64,000 nt of DNA, from positions 202,431,654 to 202,495,653 of the forward strand of contig OX457056.1 in NCBI GenBank assembly GCA_949752795.1. The letters run 5' to 3'. Source of the stretch: Hyperoodon ampullatus (taxonomy: Eukaryota > Chordata > Mammalia > Artiodactyla > Ziphiidae). The notes under the pieces were generated by a model. That model was given only the letters and a program-made list of their open reading frames with translations. It was not told where the DNA came from and made no database searches. Position 1 is the stretch's first letter. Every line of letters starts with the position of its first letter. Position numbers and translations under genes: made by a program. This document shows, in pieces, positions 10,996 through 23,185 of this stretch.

Positions 10996-12059
10996 CACTG
11001 ACTGATTCTAGATGGCGGAGACCTGAGCAGTCCTAGGTCTGACCTAAAATTTTAGTTAGACCTGTCTCTATCAAAGCCTCACTAAGCCCTCATATTCCTT
11101 TACGATCCAGAGAAAACTGAAGGAAAAAATAACAACAAAAAAAGAGAAGATTCTTTCAGGCAATTTATACTATATTGATCATGGCTTTGCCTTAAAGCAT
11201 GAAATACAGCCTCCATTCAAAACATTCTTGTGTCTTTTAAATAGGTTGTCAAGAGGAAGATGTCCTTATTGGGGGAAAATAAATTGGAAATCAAGAGGAT
11301 CCTATTAAAATAAATCAAAAGCAATGCAATTCTAAGCTTAGTGGATACAGACCTTTCATGTGCTCAGCTTCAACCAGTTGATTAACAAGAATAGTGGGAA
11401 CCACAAGTCCCTGGATGTCAAAAGCACATGTTTACAAACATCTCCCTCTGAGGATTTATAATTAGGTTACTGCTAATCAATGTCCAGCCCAAATCTAATA
11501 AATTCACTTTCTCTATTTCAGAATCAATACTTTCTAATAAGCAAAAGGGAATAGGAGAGGAGGGAAAAACAATTTCAACCCAAAGTACCAAATTTCCTAA
11601 GAAATTAAATTGTTTTCATCACTCTCCTTCCATTTGGAACAGGGGGAAATTCAACCAAGGGCCTCAACACATTACTCTCTGTCATCATCACAGGCACCTG
11701 GAATTTACCAGCCAAGCTGTCTGAAGTGTGACTAGAAACTGACAACATAAAGTCTCCTCCTTCTGCCAGCACTTCTACCCATTGAGCACAGCAAAGGAGG
11801 GTGTTTCTAGGGTAATAGACTGGAAGAAGTGTAGAACTCTTACAAAAGTCTTTCTGGGGTGTCAGAAATTGAGCTTGTGCTTCCAAATTTGAAAGTAAAA
11901 TATCTGACTGGTAAAGCAGTAAATTGGAATACATCAGTAATGTGAGTGTAATCTGTTTAGATCCTCCCAGTGTTTCTTTCCTCTTTCACAATCCTCCCCT
12001 GCTGTAGAGAGAACGAGTACCAGCTGAGGAGCAGCAAGACATAACGGAACAAACAACCG

Positions 12060-12400
12060 GCAGAACTGAGACTAGAACACAGCTCTCCCAACCAACTAGA
12101 TGACACTGAGTAAATCATTGTGCTTCTCAGTTTCCTTACAAGTAAAACTAGGGGACTGGACTAGACATATCATCTAATGATTCTCTTAGCATCCCTGAAA
12201 TACCACAAACACACAGGGAACACCTAAATATTACAAAGCACTAGTTTAGGCACTAAAGGGTTACAAAGAGGAAACTACAGACCGGATCCTCTAGGAGCTC
12301 ACAATCTATTAGCGGAGACAGGCACAGAATAACCCACAGCACAAGGCAAATCATGAGAAATAGAGTAAAAGTACAAAGAAAATGCTATGGGACTACAAGG
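12060..12400. repeat. MIR and reverse L2 fragments
   Basis: 12060-12180 is MIR-like (aactagatgacactgagtaa, cttctcagtttccttacaag). 12195-12400 resembles reverse L2 (aggagctcacaatctattag cggagacagg). Confidence 0.6.
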
Positions 12401-13383
12401 AAGAGAAAGAAGCATTCTATGAGTATGCTATGACCTCTGCTGATCTAGGCTTTTAAATCCTTCTAGCGAAGAAGTAAACACAGCAAAGCTACAGCAATCC
12501 CACAGAAATGTCATCTTAGACATTAACATAGTTTCTCAGAAATAAGACATACAGTAGACAAAGTATAAAAAAGAATTAGGCAACTTTTCAATACTACTTT
12601 CACCTACCACCAAACTTAGGAATGGCTTCAAATCCCCTGAACTCAATGGTAAATCAATGAAGTCTTTCATTCCTAAACCTCAGGACTGCTGGTCCCATGA
12701 CCTGCAGCACAACTTCTCTCTGAAAGACCAAAGTCATACAACTTTTTAAGAACTATATCTTAAAGCAATCCGGCCACACACTTCTTAAATGCACATCACT
12801 TCACATCCCTACAGGATAAAATAATCAAATGTCAAAAACCTAAAGCCAAACACTTCCAATGTCTTACAAGCAAGGAATGTTAGTTACACTTAACTAATTA
12901 TTCATTTATTTTACTGTCTTCTTGAGCACAATACATGCCAACTCTAGTATCAGAAAATTAATCTAATAGAAATTCACTCTGATTTCCAGAGTTACCAGTT
13001 AATCTATCAAAAGTCTTGGTATTGTATCTATATGAGATGATGGAGGTTAACTAAATCTGTTGAGGTAATCATTTCCCAAAATACATAAATCAAACCATTA
13101 TGCTGTATACCTTAAATATATACAGTGATGTCTGTCAATTATTTCTCAATAAAACTGGAAAAAAATCTTTAAAAAAGTCTTTGGTTTTAGTCCCAATTCT
13201 TATACACTTGTTCTATAACCTTAAGTTTCCTTTCCCTTCCTGGCTTGAATTTGCCAATCTGTAAAAAGAAGTCATGCCAAAGATGTGCAGAAAAGGGAAC
13301 CCTTGTACACTGCTGGTGGGAATGTAAATTGGTACAGCCACTACGGAAAACAGTATGGAGGTTCCCCAAATATTAAAAATAAA

Positions 13384-13601
13384 GGGCCTCCCTGGTGGCG
13401 CAGTGGTTGAGAGTCCGCCTGCCGATGCAGGGGATACGGGTTCGTGCCCCGGTCTGGGAGGATCCCATATGCCGCGGAGCGGCTGGGCCCGTGAGCCATG
13501 GCTGCTGAGCCTGCGCATCCGGAGCCTGTGCTCCGCAACGGGAGAGGCCACAACAGTGAGAGGCCCGCGTACCACAAAAAAAAATAATAATAAAAAAAAA
13601 A
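13384..13601 (+). mobile_element. CHR short-form SINE (twin of 7597-7812)
   Basis: Starts gggcctccctggtggcgcag and ends in an A-rich (taa)n tail. It shares diagnostic variants gcctccc, gggatacggg, cccatatgcc and gcgcatccgg with the inverted copy at 7597-7812. Confidence 0.96.
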
Positions 13602-13612
13602 TAAAACTACCA

Positions 13613-13853
13613 GGGCTTCTCTGGTGGCACAGTGGTTAAGAATCCACCTGCCAATGCAGGGGACAGGCATTCGAGCCATGGTCCGGGAAGATCCCACATG
13701 CCGCGGAGCAACTAAGCCCATGCACCACAACTACTGAGCCTGTGCTCTAGAGCCCACGAGCCACAACGACTGAGCCCACGTGCCACAACTACTGAAGCCC
13801 GTGAGCCTAGAGCCCAAAAATAAATAAATAAAATAAATTTATTGAAAAAAAAA
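13613..13853 (+). mobile_element. CHR-type SINE
   Basis: Begins gggcttctctggtggcacag, body truncated after agcctagagccc, tail (aaat)n. It sits only 12 bp after the previous SINE's tail, inside the same L1 fragment. Confidence 0.92.
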
Positions 13854-14524
13854 TTATATGTGGAATCTAAAAAAAGTCAAACACATAGAAATAGAGTAGA
13901 TTAGACTGGTGGTTGCCAGGGGATGGGGGATGGGGCAAATGGAGAGATGTTGGTCAAAGGGTACAAACTTCCAGTTATAAGACGAATAAGTTCTGGGGGT
14001 CTAACATACAACCCAGTGACTACAGTTAAAAATACTGTATTGTATATCTGAAAGTTGCTATGATTAAATCTTAAATGTTCTCACCACAAAAAAGGAAAAA
14101 AAGTGACTATGTGAGGGAATGGATGTGTTAACTAACTTCATCATGGTAACCATTTCACAATATATATGTATATCAAATCAACATATTGTATATCTTAAAA
14201 TTATACAATGTTATATGTAAATTATATTTCAATAAATGGGGGGGAGGGCATGGAACAGCTCTCTATAGGCCTTCAATGTAATGGTCTGGAGTTCTAGGTT
14301 CATACTTGTAATGCACTATTAGCAAGTATCACCCTCACTTCACTGTTCAGGGATGCTCCAAAACACTAGTGTAGGTAGATGCTGAGGTAAACATCCCAAA
14401 ACATTTCAACCAGTATATAAGAAAAGAAAAAGGAGAAGAGAAAGAAAAGAAGAAGGGGAAAGAAGGAAAATTAATAAAAATAAATGTGCCCATCATCTAG
14501 GAAGAAAAAAACATGCACAGATCA

Positions 14525-14870
14525 GGTGTTCATTCAACAAATATTGATCACCTAAGCATTAGGGATACAGCAGGAACAAGCAGACAAGATCCCTGCTCTC
14601 AGAGTTTTCATTCTAGTAGAGGAAGAAAGACAACAAACAAGTTAAGTTGAGACAATGATAAGTATCTTGAAGACAAATTGTCTAGGGGGACTACAAGATT
14701 GCAGATTAAAGGCCTCTATGGGAAGTGATATGTGGACTGAGATCAGAATAACAGAAAGAAAACAGCCATGTGAAAATCTTGGGAAAAGTGTTCAGACAGA
14801 GGCAATGGCAAGTGCAAAGGCTCCAAGATTTGAACACACTTGGCATGTTCAAGAAACAGAAATGCCAGAG
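14525..14870 (-). repeat. L2 fragment
   Basis: Reverse L2 text: cattcaacaaatattgatca cctaagcattagggatacagcagg, then tccctgctctcagagttttc. It continues into a related stretch with ggcaagtgcaaaggctccaag. Confidence 0.65.
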
Positions 14871-14925
14871 TGCCTATAGTACAAACATTCCCTTTTTGAA
14901 AGGTTTTTGTAAAACTTATTGAAGT

Positions 14926-15214
14926 GGGGCTTCCCTGGTGGCGCAGTGGTTAAGAATCCACCTGCCAAGGCAGGGTTCGAGCCCTGGTCCGGGAAGATCA
15001 CACATGCCGTAGAGCAATTAAGCCCTTGCGCCACAACTACTGAGACTGCGCTCTAGAGCCTGCAAGCCACAACTACTGAGCCTGCGTGCCACAACTACTG
15101 AAGCCCGCATGCCTAGAGCCCATGCTCCGCAACAAGAGAAGCCACCACAACGAAAAGCAGCCCCAGCTTGCCGCAACTAGAGAAAGCCTGTGCACAGCAA
15201 CAAAGACCCAACGC
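14926..15214 (+). mobile_element. CHR-type SINE, long form
   Basis: Head ggggcttccctggtggcgcag, full body with repeated ccacaactactgagcc motifs. The 3' tail has turned into the purine repeat that follows. Confidence 0.93.
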
Positions 15215-15292
15215 AGGCAGGCAGGAAGGAAGGAAGGAAGGAAGGGAGGGAGGGAGGGAGGGAGGGAGGAAGGGAGGGAGGGAGGGAGGGAG
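15215..15292. repeat. (GGCA/GGAA/GGGA)n purine repeat in a SINE tail
   Basis: 78 bp of purine-only tetranucleotides on the plus strand, shifting from aggc to ggaa to ggga units. It contains many gggagggagggaggg runs, so G-quadruplex formation is predicted. Confidence 0.96.
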
Positions 15293-15540
15293 TACAAACT
15301 AATGATTTCATTTATATGAAACTCAAAAAGGCAAAATTAGTCTACGGTGACAGACATCAGAATAGTGGTTACCCTGGGTGGGGAGATGAGTGGGAAGGAG
15401 CACAAGGAAGCCTTCTGAGGTGCCAGAAACGTGCTTTATCTTGACCTGAGTGGAAGTCACACAAATATGTACATGTGTAAAAGAATTATCAAGTCATACA
15501 CTTCACATTATGTACACTATTCCTCAATCTAAAATAATGC
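15293..15540 (+). mobile_element. Old L1 fragment
   Basis: L1M-like 3' text: tgatttcatttatatgaaac, agaatagtggttaccctggg, then tatgtacactattcctcaat. Confidence 0.6.
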
Positions 15541-15663
15541 ATGTGCTCATATACATATATGAAAATTTAACAATACCCATGCAGAACACTAGAACAAAGG
15601 CTAATAGCGACCCACCTTGCACACATAGGACACTGATCTAAAATAACCACCAAAGAGTTGACA

Positions 15664-15876
15664 CTTTTTTTTTTTTTTTTTTGCGGTACGCAGGCCTCTC
15701 ACTGTTGTGGCCTCTCCCGTTGCGGAGCACAGGCTCCGGACACGCAGGCTCAGTGGCCATGGCTCACGGGCCCTGCTGCTCCGCGGCATGTGGGATGTTC
15801 CTGGACCGGGGCACGAACCCGTGTCCCCTGCATCGGCAGGCGGACTCTCAACCACTGCGCCACCAGGGAAGCCCAA
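15664..15876 (-). mobile_element. CHR short-form SINE
   Basis: T-run of 18, then gcggtacgcaggcctctcac through ccaccagggaagccc. Young-looking copy. Confidence 0.95.
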
Positions 15877-16110
15877 CACTTATTTTGTACTTGCTACATA
15901 CCAAGCACTGTTCTAAGCACTTTATATACATTAATTCATTTCATCCTCACAACAAACCTATGATCCAGGAACTTTACAATAAGAAAACTAAAGCATGAAG
16001 TGGTTAAAAAACAAAAATTTAAAAATTTGCCAGGATAAGTGAAAGTAGGGACTCAAACCCAGACAGCCTGATGTTTGAGTTCAGCCTTTAACCACTGTAC
16101 TATACTGAGC
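15877..16110 (-). repeat. MIR SINE
   Basis: Reverse MIR: ttgtacttgctacataccaa gcactgttctaagcacttta, then tttcatcctcacaacaaacc, ending ctttaaccactgtactatac. Confidence 0.82.
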
Positions 16111-16599
16111 AGGAAGGAGCAGAAGTAGAGTAACCTACACATAAACAAAGCTGAGCATCTGCAGAGAAACTGAAGAGGTTCCACGTAAGTGAGGACGAAA
16201 AGTATATGCTCGCTGACCTTAATGAACAAACTCTGGAATGTCCAGATATCTGGAGTTTCATCACTAGTTTGCCCGTAGGTAGATGTGCCACAGTAGGAAG
16301 TAAAAGATAACTGTCTGATACATGCATATGTATATAAATATTGATAATGGTAAAGTGAAAAAGAGACAAATTAATGAAATAGTAGAAAACTTAGAAGGAA
16401 AAACTAGAGAGGAATCTGAGTTTCTATTCAAGTTGACAGATGTATTCAATATGGTAAACAGAAAAAATTTTTTAAAAAGGCTGAAATACACTGATATCCA
16501 CTACAGGATTTAATTGATACTATTTTAACTGAGCTAAGTCAGTGCTCTGAGGATAATTCTCCACCAAAACTTCATTACGAATGGAAAGATACTGTAAAA

Positions 16600-17245
16600 A
16601 ATGCTTTACCCCTGCAGAGCTGTGATCACATGTTTCAGAATCTCCTGGCATGCCTCCTGGAAATGTAGACTCCTAAGCCCCCCTCCCCACTACTGAAACA
16701 GATTTTTCAAGATAAGGATTAGAGGTCTACATTTTTTTTTTTTTTTTTTTTTTTTTTTTGCGGTATGTGGGCCTCGCGCTGTTGTGGCCTCTCCCGTTGT
16801 GGAGCACAGGCTCTGGACGCGCAGGCTCAACGGCCATGGCTCACGGGCCCAGCCGCTCCGCGGCACGTGGGATCTTCCCGAACCGGGGCACGAACCCGTG
16901 TCCCCTGCATCGGCAGGCGGGCTCTCAACCACTGCGCCACCAGGGAAGCCCAAGAGGTCTACATTTTTAATAATCACTCCAGTCAGTGGTTCTCAACTGA
17001 GGCAATTTTGCCTCCCAGGGGACATTTGTCAATGCCTGGAGACATTTTTGGTTGTCACAACTGGGAGGGGAGGTACTACCAGCATCTACTGGGTAGAGGC
17101 CAGGGATGCTGCTAAACATCCTAAAGTATACAGGACAGTTACCACAACAAAGAATTATCTGGTCCAATAAGTCAATAATGCAGAGGTTGAAAAACTCTAC
17201 CCCAAATAATTCTGATGCTCACTAAAGTCTGAGAAGTACTCATCT
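16600..17245 (+). mobile_element. MER5-like (hAT-Charlie) element(s) with SINE insert
   Basis: Reads cagaatctcctggcatgcct, atgtagactcctaagcccc, then agtggttctcaactgaggca, aatgcctggagacatttttg gttgtcacaactgggagg and attctgatgctcactaaagt, typical of non-autonomous MER5 DNA transposons. A SINE splits it at 16737-16952. Confidence 0.75.
16737..16952 (-). mobile_element. CHR short-form SINE inside MER5-like element
   Basis: Perfect 16-bp target-site duplication, agaggtctacattttt, at 16721-16736 and 16953-16968. It has a T-run of ~23. Confidence 0.96.
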
Positions 17246-17576
17246 GAGCCTTAAATCAGGCCTTCAAAAGAAAGGAGCATCTGGACAGAAGATGATTTTG
17301 AGAGGATGAATAAAACTTCTGCCATCTCTAGAAAAGGCACTGGAGCAATCCTTACCTACTTCCAGCTCATTCTCCCCATATTAAATCACCAACGCATCCC
17401 CTTTCCTTAGGATCTTAGCCGCAGTTTGCCCATCTGTGAAGGATCACTACAAAACACACTGACTATAGTAATCCACAATGCCTAGTGAAGGAGATGAAAA
17501 CCCTGTCTGCCCAGGAGATGTGGCTGAGTCAGATATTACCATTCCACTGTCTGACAATGAGCCATTCACCCAACAC

Positions 17577-17590
17577 ACAAGAGGGGGCAG
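17577..17590 (+). promoter_or_regulatory. Possible CTCF-type motif
   Basis: acaagagggggcag matches 12 of 14 positions of the CTCF core CCACNAGGGGGCAG as I recall it. It lies in ARMH3 intron 1, outside repeats I can recognise. Occupancy is unknown. Confidence 0.35.
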
Positions 17591-18129
17591 TATGTTTATA
17601 AAGCCAGAAATAGCCTCCTCCAGGACTCTCCTAAAAAAAGTTCCCTAGTTCCTCTAGATGCGAGGTGTTTTTTTAAAATCTTTAGGCAAAAGTTATCTGC
17701 TCCCTATGTTCTTCTGCAAGGCATCCCATACTCTCAAGGTAAACACTAGCACTGTAATGCAAGGCATTTCTACCTCCAAATACCAGCCCTTCGTTTCTCA
17801 AACTAGCTCCTAACATGCCTCTTCCTTTCTGAAGGCCCCAAGGATTTAGCTCATTTGCTGCATTCACATACTGCTGTTCCACATGATTCCCTGCCATAGC
17901 TTCTCTCAGTAGCATGGGACACAGGTTCCCTCAATTGCACTCTATAGATTGGCTCTAAAACCAGCATATAATTCCTTTCCATTTTAATGGATTTTTACTG
18001 CTAGTCACTCCAAGTCTTTTATACCTCCAAAATTAAAGTAAAGTGAGGCCGGCATTCTTGAAGCCACCTCTCTAAATTCCCTTCATAGAGAGCTCCAGGA
18101 CAGGCCACCACTCTTCTGTTCTTTTAGGG

Positions 18130-21100
18130 GTTTTTTTGAATTTTATTTTACTTATTTTTTTATACAGCAGGTTCTTATTAGTTATCCATTTTATACAAAT
18201 TAGTGTATACATGTCAATCCCAATTGCCCAATTCATCCCACCACCACCCCCACAACCACCCCACCACTTTTCCCCCTTGGTGTCCATACGTTTGTTCTCT
18301 ACATCTGTGTCTCTATTTCTGCCCTGCAAACTGGTTCATCTGTACCATTTTTCTAGGTTCCACATATATGTGTTAATATACAATATTTGTTTTTCTCCTT
18401 CTGACTTACTTCACTCTGTATGACAGTCTCTAGATCCATCCATGTCTCTACAAATGACAGAATTTCGTTCCTTTTCATGGCTGAGTAATATTCCATTGTA
18501 TATATGTACCACATCTTTATCCATTCGTCTGTCAATGGGCATTTAGGTTGCTTCCATGACCTGGCTATTGTAAATAGTGCTGCAATGAATATTGCGTGCA
18601 TGTGTCTTTTTGAATTACAACTTTCTCTGGGTATATGCCCAGTAGTGGGATTGCTGGGTCATATGGTAATTCTATTTTTAGTTTTTTAAGGAACCTCCAT
18701 AATGTTCTCCATAGTGGCTGTATCAATTTACATTCCCACCAACAGGGCAAGAGGGTTCCCTTTTCTCCACACCCTCTCCAGCATTTGTTGTTTGTAGATT
18801 TTCTGATGATGCCCATTCTAACTGGTGTGAGGTGATACCTCACTGTAGTTTTGATTTGCATTTCTCTAATAATTAGTGATGTTGAGCAGCTTTTCATGTG
18901 CTTCCTGGCCATCTGTATGTCTTCTTTGGAGAAATGTCTATTTAGGTTTTCTGACCATTTTTTGATTGGGTTGTTTGTTCTTTTAATATTGAGCTGCATG
19001 AGCTGTTCATATATTTTGGAGATTAATCCTTTGTCCGTTGATTCATTTGCAAATATTTTCTCCCATTCTGAGGGTTGTCTTTTTGTCTTGTTTGTAGTTT
19101 CCTTTGCTTTTCAAAAGCTTTTAAGGTTCATTAGGTCCCATTTGTTTATTTTTATTTCCCTGACTCTAGGAGGTGGATCAAAAAAGACCTTGCTGTGATT
19201 TATCTCAAAGAGTGTTCTTCCTATGTTTTCCTCTAAGAGTTTTATAGTGTACAGTCTTACATATAGGTCTCTAATCCATTTTGAGTTTATTTTTGTGTAT
19301 GGTGTTAGGGAGTGTTCTAATTTCATTCTTTTACATGTAGCTGTCCAGTTTTCCCAGCACCACTTATTGAAGAGACTGTCTTTTCTCCACTGTATATCCT
19401 TGCCTCCTTTGTCATAGATTAGTTGAGCATAGGTGCGTGGGTTTATCTCTGGGCTTTCTATCCTGTTCCATTGATCTATATTTCTGTTTGGGTGCCAGGA
19501 CCATACTGTCTTAATTACTGTAGCTTTGTAGTGTAGTCTGAAATCAGGGAGTCTGATTCCTCCAGCTCCACTTTTTTTGCTCAAGACTGCTTTGGCTATT
19601 TGGAGCCTTTTGTGTCTCCATAGAAATTTTAAGATTTTTTTGTTCTAGTTCTGTAAAAAAATGCCACTGGTAATTTGATAAGGATTGCACTGAATCTGTA
19701 GATTGCTTTGGGTAGTATAGTCATTTTCACAATATTGATTTCCCAGTCCAAGAACATGGTATATCTCTCCATCTGTTTGTATCATCTTTAATTTCTTTCA
19801 TCATTGTCTCATAGTTTTCTGCACATAGGTCTTTTGTCTCCTTAGGTAGGTTTATTCCTAGGTATTTTATTCTTTTTGTTGCAGTGGTAAATGGGAGTGT
19901 TTACTTAATTTCTCTTTCAGATTTTTCATCATTAGTGTATAGGAATGAAAGAGATTTCTGTGCATTAATTTTGTATCCTGCAACTTTACCAAATTCAGTG
20001 ATTAGCTCTAGTAGTTTTCTGGTGGCTTCTTTAAGATTCTCTAGGTAGTATCATGTCATCTGCAAACAGTGACAGTTTTACTTATTCTTTTCCAATTTGT
20101 ATTCCTTTTATTTCTTTTTCTTCTCTGATTGCCGCGGCTAGGACTTCCAAAACTATGTTGAATAATAGTGGTGAGAGTGGACATCCTTGTCTTGTTCCTG
20201 ATCTTAGAGGAAATGCTTTCAGTTTTTCACCATTGAGAATGATGTTTGCTGTGGGTTTGTCATATATGGCCTTTATTATGTTGAGTTATGCCCACTTTCT
20301 GGAGAGTTTTTATCATAAATGGGTGTTGAATTTTGTCAAAAGCTTTTTCTGCATCTATTGAGATGATCATATGGTTTTTCTTCTTTAATTTGTTAATATG
20401 GTGTATCACATTGATTGATTTGTGTATAGTGAAGAATCCCTGCATCCCTGGGATAAATCCCACTTGATCATGGTGTATGATCCTTTTAATGTGTTGTTGG
20501 ATTCTGTTTGCTAGCATTTTGTTGAGGATTTCTGCATCTATGTTCATCAGTGACATTGGTCTATAATTTTCTTTTTTTGTAGTATCTTTGTCTGGTTTTG
20601 GTATCAGGGTGATGGTGGTCTCACAGAATGAGTTTGGGAGTGTTCCTTCCTCTGCAATTTTTTGGAAGAGTTTGAGAAGGATGGGTGTTAGCTCTTCTCT
20701 AAATGTTTGAAAGAATTCACCTGTGAAGCCATCTGCTCCTGAACTTTTGTTTGTTGGAAGATTTTAAATCACAGTTTCAATTTCATTACTTGTGATTGCT
20801 CTGTTCATATTTTGTTTCTTCTTGGTTCAGTCTTGGAAGGTTATACCTTTCTAAGAATTTGTCCATTTCTTCCAGGTTATCCATTTTATTGGCACAGAGT
20901 TGCTTGTAGTAGTCTCTCAGGATGCTTTGTATTTCTGCAGTGTCTGTTGTAACTTCCCCTTTTTCGTTTCTAAATTTATTGATTTGAGTCCTCTCCCTCT
21001 TTTTCTTGATGGGTCTGGCTAAAGGTTTATCAATTTTGTTTATCTTCTCAAAGAACTAGTTTTTAGTTTTACTCATCTTTGCTATTGTTTTCTTTTTTTC

Positions 21101-23185
21101 TATTTCATTTATTTCTGCTCTGATCTTTATGATTTCTTCTACTAACTTTGGGTTTTGTTTGTTTTTCCTTCTCTAGTTCCTTTAGGTGTAAAGTTAAATT
21201 GTTTATTTTGAGATTTTTCTTGTTTCTTGAGGTAGGCTTCTATTGCTATAAACTTCCCTCTTAGAACTGCTTTTGCTGCATCCCATAGGTTGTGGATCAT
21301 TGTGTTTTCATTGTAATTTGTCTCTAGGTATTTTTTGATTTTCTCTTTGATATCTTCAGGGATCTCTTGGTTACTTAGTAACCTATTGCTTAGCCTCCAT
21401 ATGTTTGTGTTTTTCACGTTTTTTTCCCTGTAATTGATTTCTAATCTCACAGTGTTGTGGTCAGAAAAGATGTTTGCTATGATTTCAATTTTCTTAAATT
21501 TACTGAGGCTTGATTTGTGACCCAAGATGTGACCTAACCTGGAGAATGTTCTGCGTACAATTGCGAAGAAAGTGTAATCTTCTGTTTTTGGATGGAATGT
21601 CCTATAAATATCAATTAAATCTATCTGTTCTATTGTGTCATTTAAAGCTTGTGTTTCATTATTAATTTTCTGTTTGGATGATCTGTCCATTGGTGTAAGA
21701 GAGGTGTTAAAGTCCCCACTATTATTGTGTTACTGTCGATTTCCTCTTTTATAGCTGTTAGCAGTTGCCTTATGTATTGAGGTGGTCCTATGTTGGGTGC
21801 ATATATAACTGTTATATCTTCCTCTTGGATTGATCCCTTGATCATTATGTAGTGTCCTTCCTTGTCTTGTGTAACATTCTTTATTTTAAAGTCTATTTTA
21901 TCTGATATGAGTATTGCTAATCTAGCTTTCTTTTGATTTCCATTTGCATGGAATATCTTTTTCCATCCCCTCACTTTCAGTCTGTGTGTGTCCCTAGGCC
22001 TGAAGTGGGTCTCTTGTAGACAGCATATATATGGGTCTTGTTTTTGTATCCATTCAGTGAGCCTGTGTCTTTTGGTTGGAGCATTTAATCCATTCACGTT
22101 TAAGGTAATTATCAATATGTATGTTCCTATGACCATTTTCTTAATTGTTATGGGTTTGTTTTTGTAGGTCCTTTTCTTCTCTTGTGTTTCCCACTTAGAG
22201 AAGTTCCTTTAGCATTGTTGTAGAGCTGGTTTGGTGGTGCTGAATTCTTAGCTTTTGCTTGTCTGTAAAGCTTTTGATTTCTCCATCAAATCTGAATGAG
22301 ATCCTTGCTGGGTAATCTTGGTTGTAAATTCTTCCCTTTCATCACTTTAAATATATCATGCCACTCCCTCCTGGCTTGTAGAGTTTCTGCTGAGAAATCA
22401 CCTGTTAACCTTATGGGAGTTCCCTTGTATGTTACCTGTTGTTTTTCCCTTGTTGCTTTCAATAATTTTTCTTTGTCTTTAATTTTTGTCAATTTGATTA
22501 CTATGTGTCTCGGTGTGTTTCTCCTTGGGTCTATCCTGCACTTCCTGAACTTGGATGGCTATTTCCTTTACCATGTTAGGGAAGTTTTCGACTATAATCT
22601 CTTCAAATATTTTCTCCAGTTCTTTCTCTCTCTCTTCTCCTTCTGGGACCCCTATAATGTGAATGCTGTTGCGTTTAATATTGTCCCAGAGGTCTCTTAG
22701 GCCATCTTCATTTCTTTTCATTCTTTTTCCTTTATTCTGTTCCACGGCAGTGAATTCCACCATTCTGTCTTCCAGGTCACTTATCCGTTCTTCTGCCTCA
22801 GTTATTCTGCTATTGATTCCTTCTAGTGTATTTTTCATTTCAGTTATTGTATTGTTCACCTCTGTTTGTTTGTTCTGTAATTCTTCTAGGTGTCTCCTCT
22901 TTAATTCTTCTAGGTCTTTGTTAAACATTTCTTGCATCTTCTCGATCTCTGCCTCCATTCTTTTCCAGAGGTCCTGGATCATCTTCACTATCATTATTCT
23001 GAATTCTTTTTCAGGAAGCTTGCCTATCTCCACTTCATTTAGTTGTTTTTCTGGGGTTTTATCTTGTTCCTTCATCTGGTACAAAGTCCTCTACCTTTTC
23101 ATTTTGGCTATCTTTCTGTGAATATGGTTTTCCTTCCACAGGCTCCATAACTGTCCACCCTTTTGTTCTATCATTTCTGTTTTTT
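18130..23185 (-). mobile_element. Long 5'-truncated L1 retrotransposon (ORF1 part and ORF2)
   Basis: About 5 kb on the minus strand. From its 5' side, an ORF1p coiled-coil segment reads at 23084-22479, with heptad-like ...KRMEAEIEKMQEM... and ISDLEDRM. The ORF2 endonuclease start lies near 22136 (LNVNGLNAPTKRHR, QETHF). Reverse-transcriptase and C-terminal parts run down to 18353 (YTMEYYSAMKRNEI). The 3' end at ~18130 is a C-rich/A-rich UTR. ORF2 is broken into several frames, so it is not autonomous. It lies in the same orientation as ARMH3 in its first intron. Missing pieces are the promoter and the start of ORF1. Edges are ±50 bp. Confidence 0.93.

Larger units (their letters stand above)
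13080..14240 (+). mobile_element. Old L1 3' fragments, interrupted by two SINEs
   Basis: 13080-13160 has an L1 terminus (taccttaaatatatacagtg ... tctcaataaaactgg). 13290-13383 matches L1M (ccttgtacactgctggtggg aatgtaaattggtacagcca). 13854-14240 continues (ggtggttgccaggggatggg) to ttcaataaatgg. SINEs at 13384 and 13613 split it. Confidence 0.8.
9588..18129. other. ARMH3 intron 1, part proximal to exon 2
   Basis: Mostly interspersed repeats: a partial SINE (10219-10378), an L2 end (10905-10995), MIR/L2 pieces (12060-12400), a 3'-end L1 cluster broken by two SINEs (13080-14240), a reverse L2 (14525-14870), SINEs at 14926, 15664 and 16737, and a MER5-like element (16600-17245). 11590-11940 is an unassigned stretch with a 109-codon minus-strand reading frame that I do not consider a gene. 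Confidence 0.7.

Noticed and set aside
11605..11934. 109-codon minus-strand reading frame in ARMH3 intron 1
   Set aside because: No splice context, no recognised domain. Probably an unannotated old repeat or chance.
13341..13730. 129-codon minus-strand reading frame, and many similar ones with RGPLTVVASP or VESPPADAGDTGSCPG motifs
   Set aside because: All are translations of CHR SINEs. The same peptide recurs at every SINE in the window.
15073..15444. Reading frames rich in GREGGREGG or PSLPPSLP
   Set aside because: Translations of the GGGA purine repeat.
18353..23084. Reverse-transcriptase and coiled-coil reading frames as host genes
   Set aside because: They are ORF2 and ORF1 pieces of a broken L1 element.
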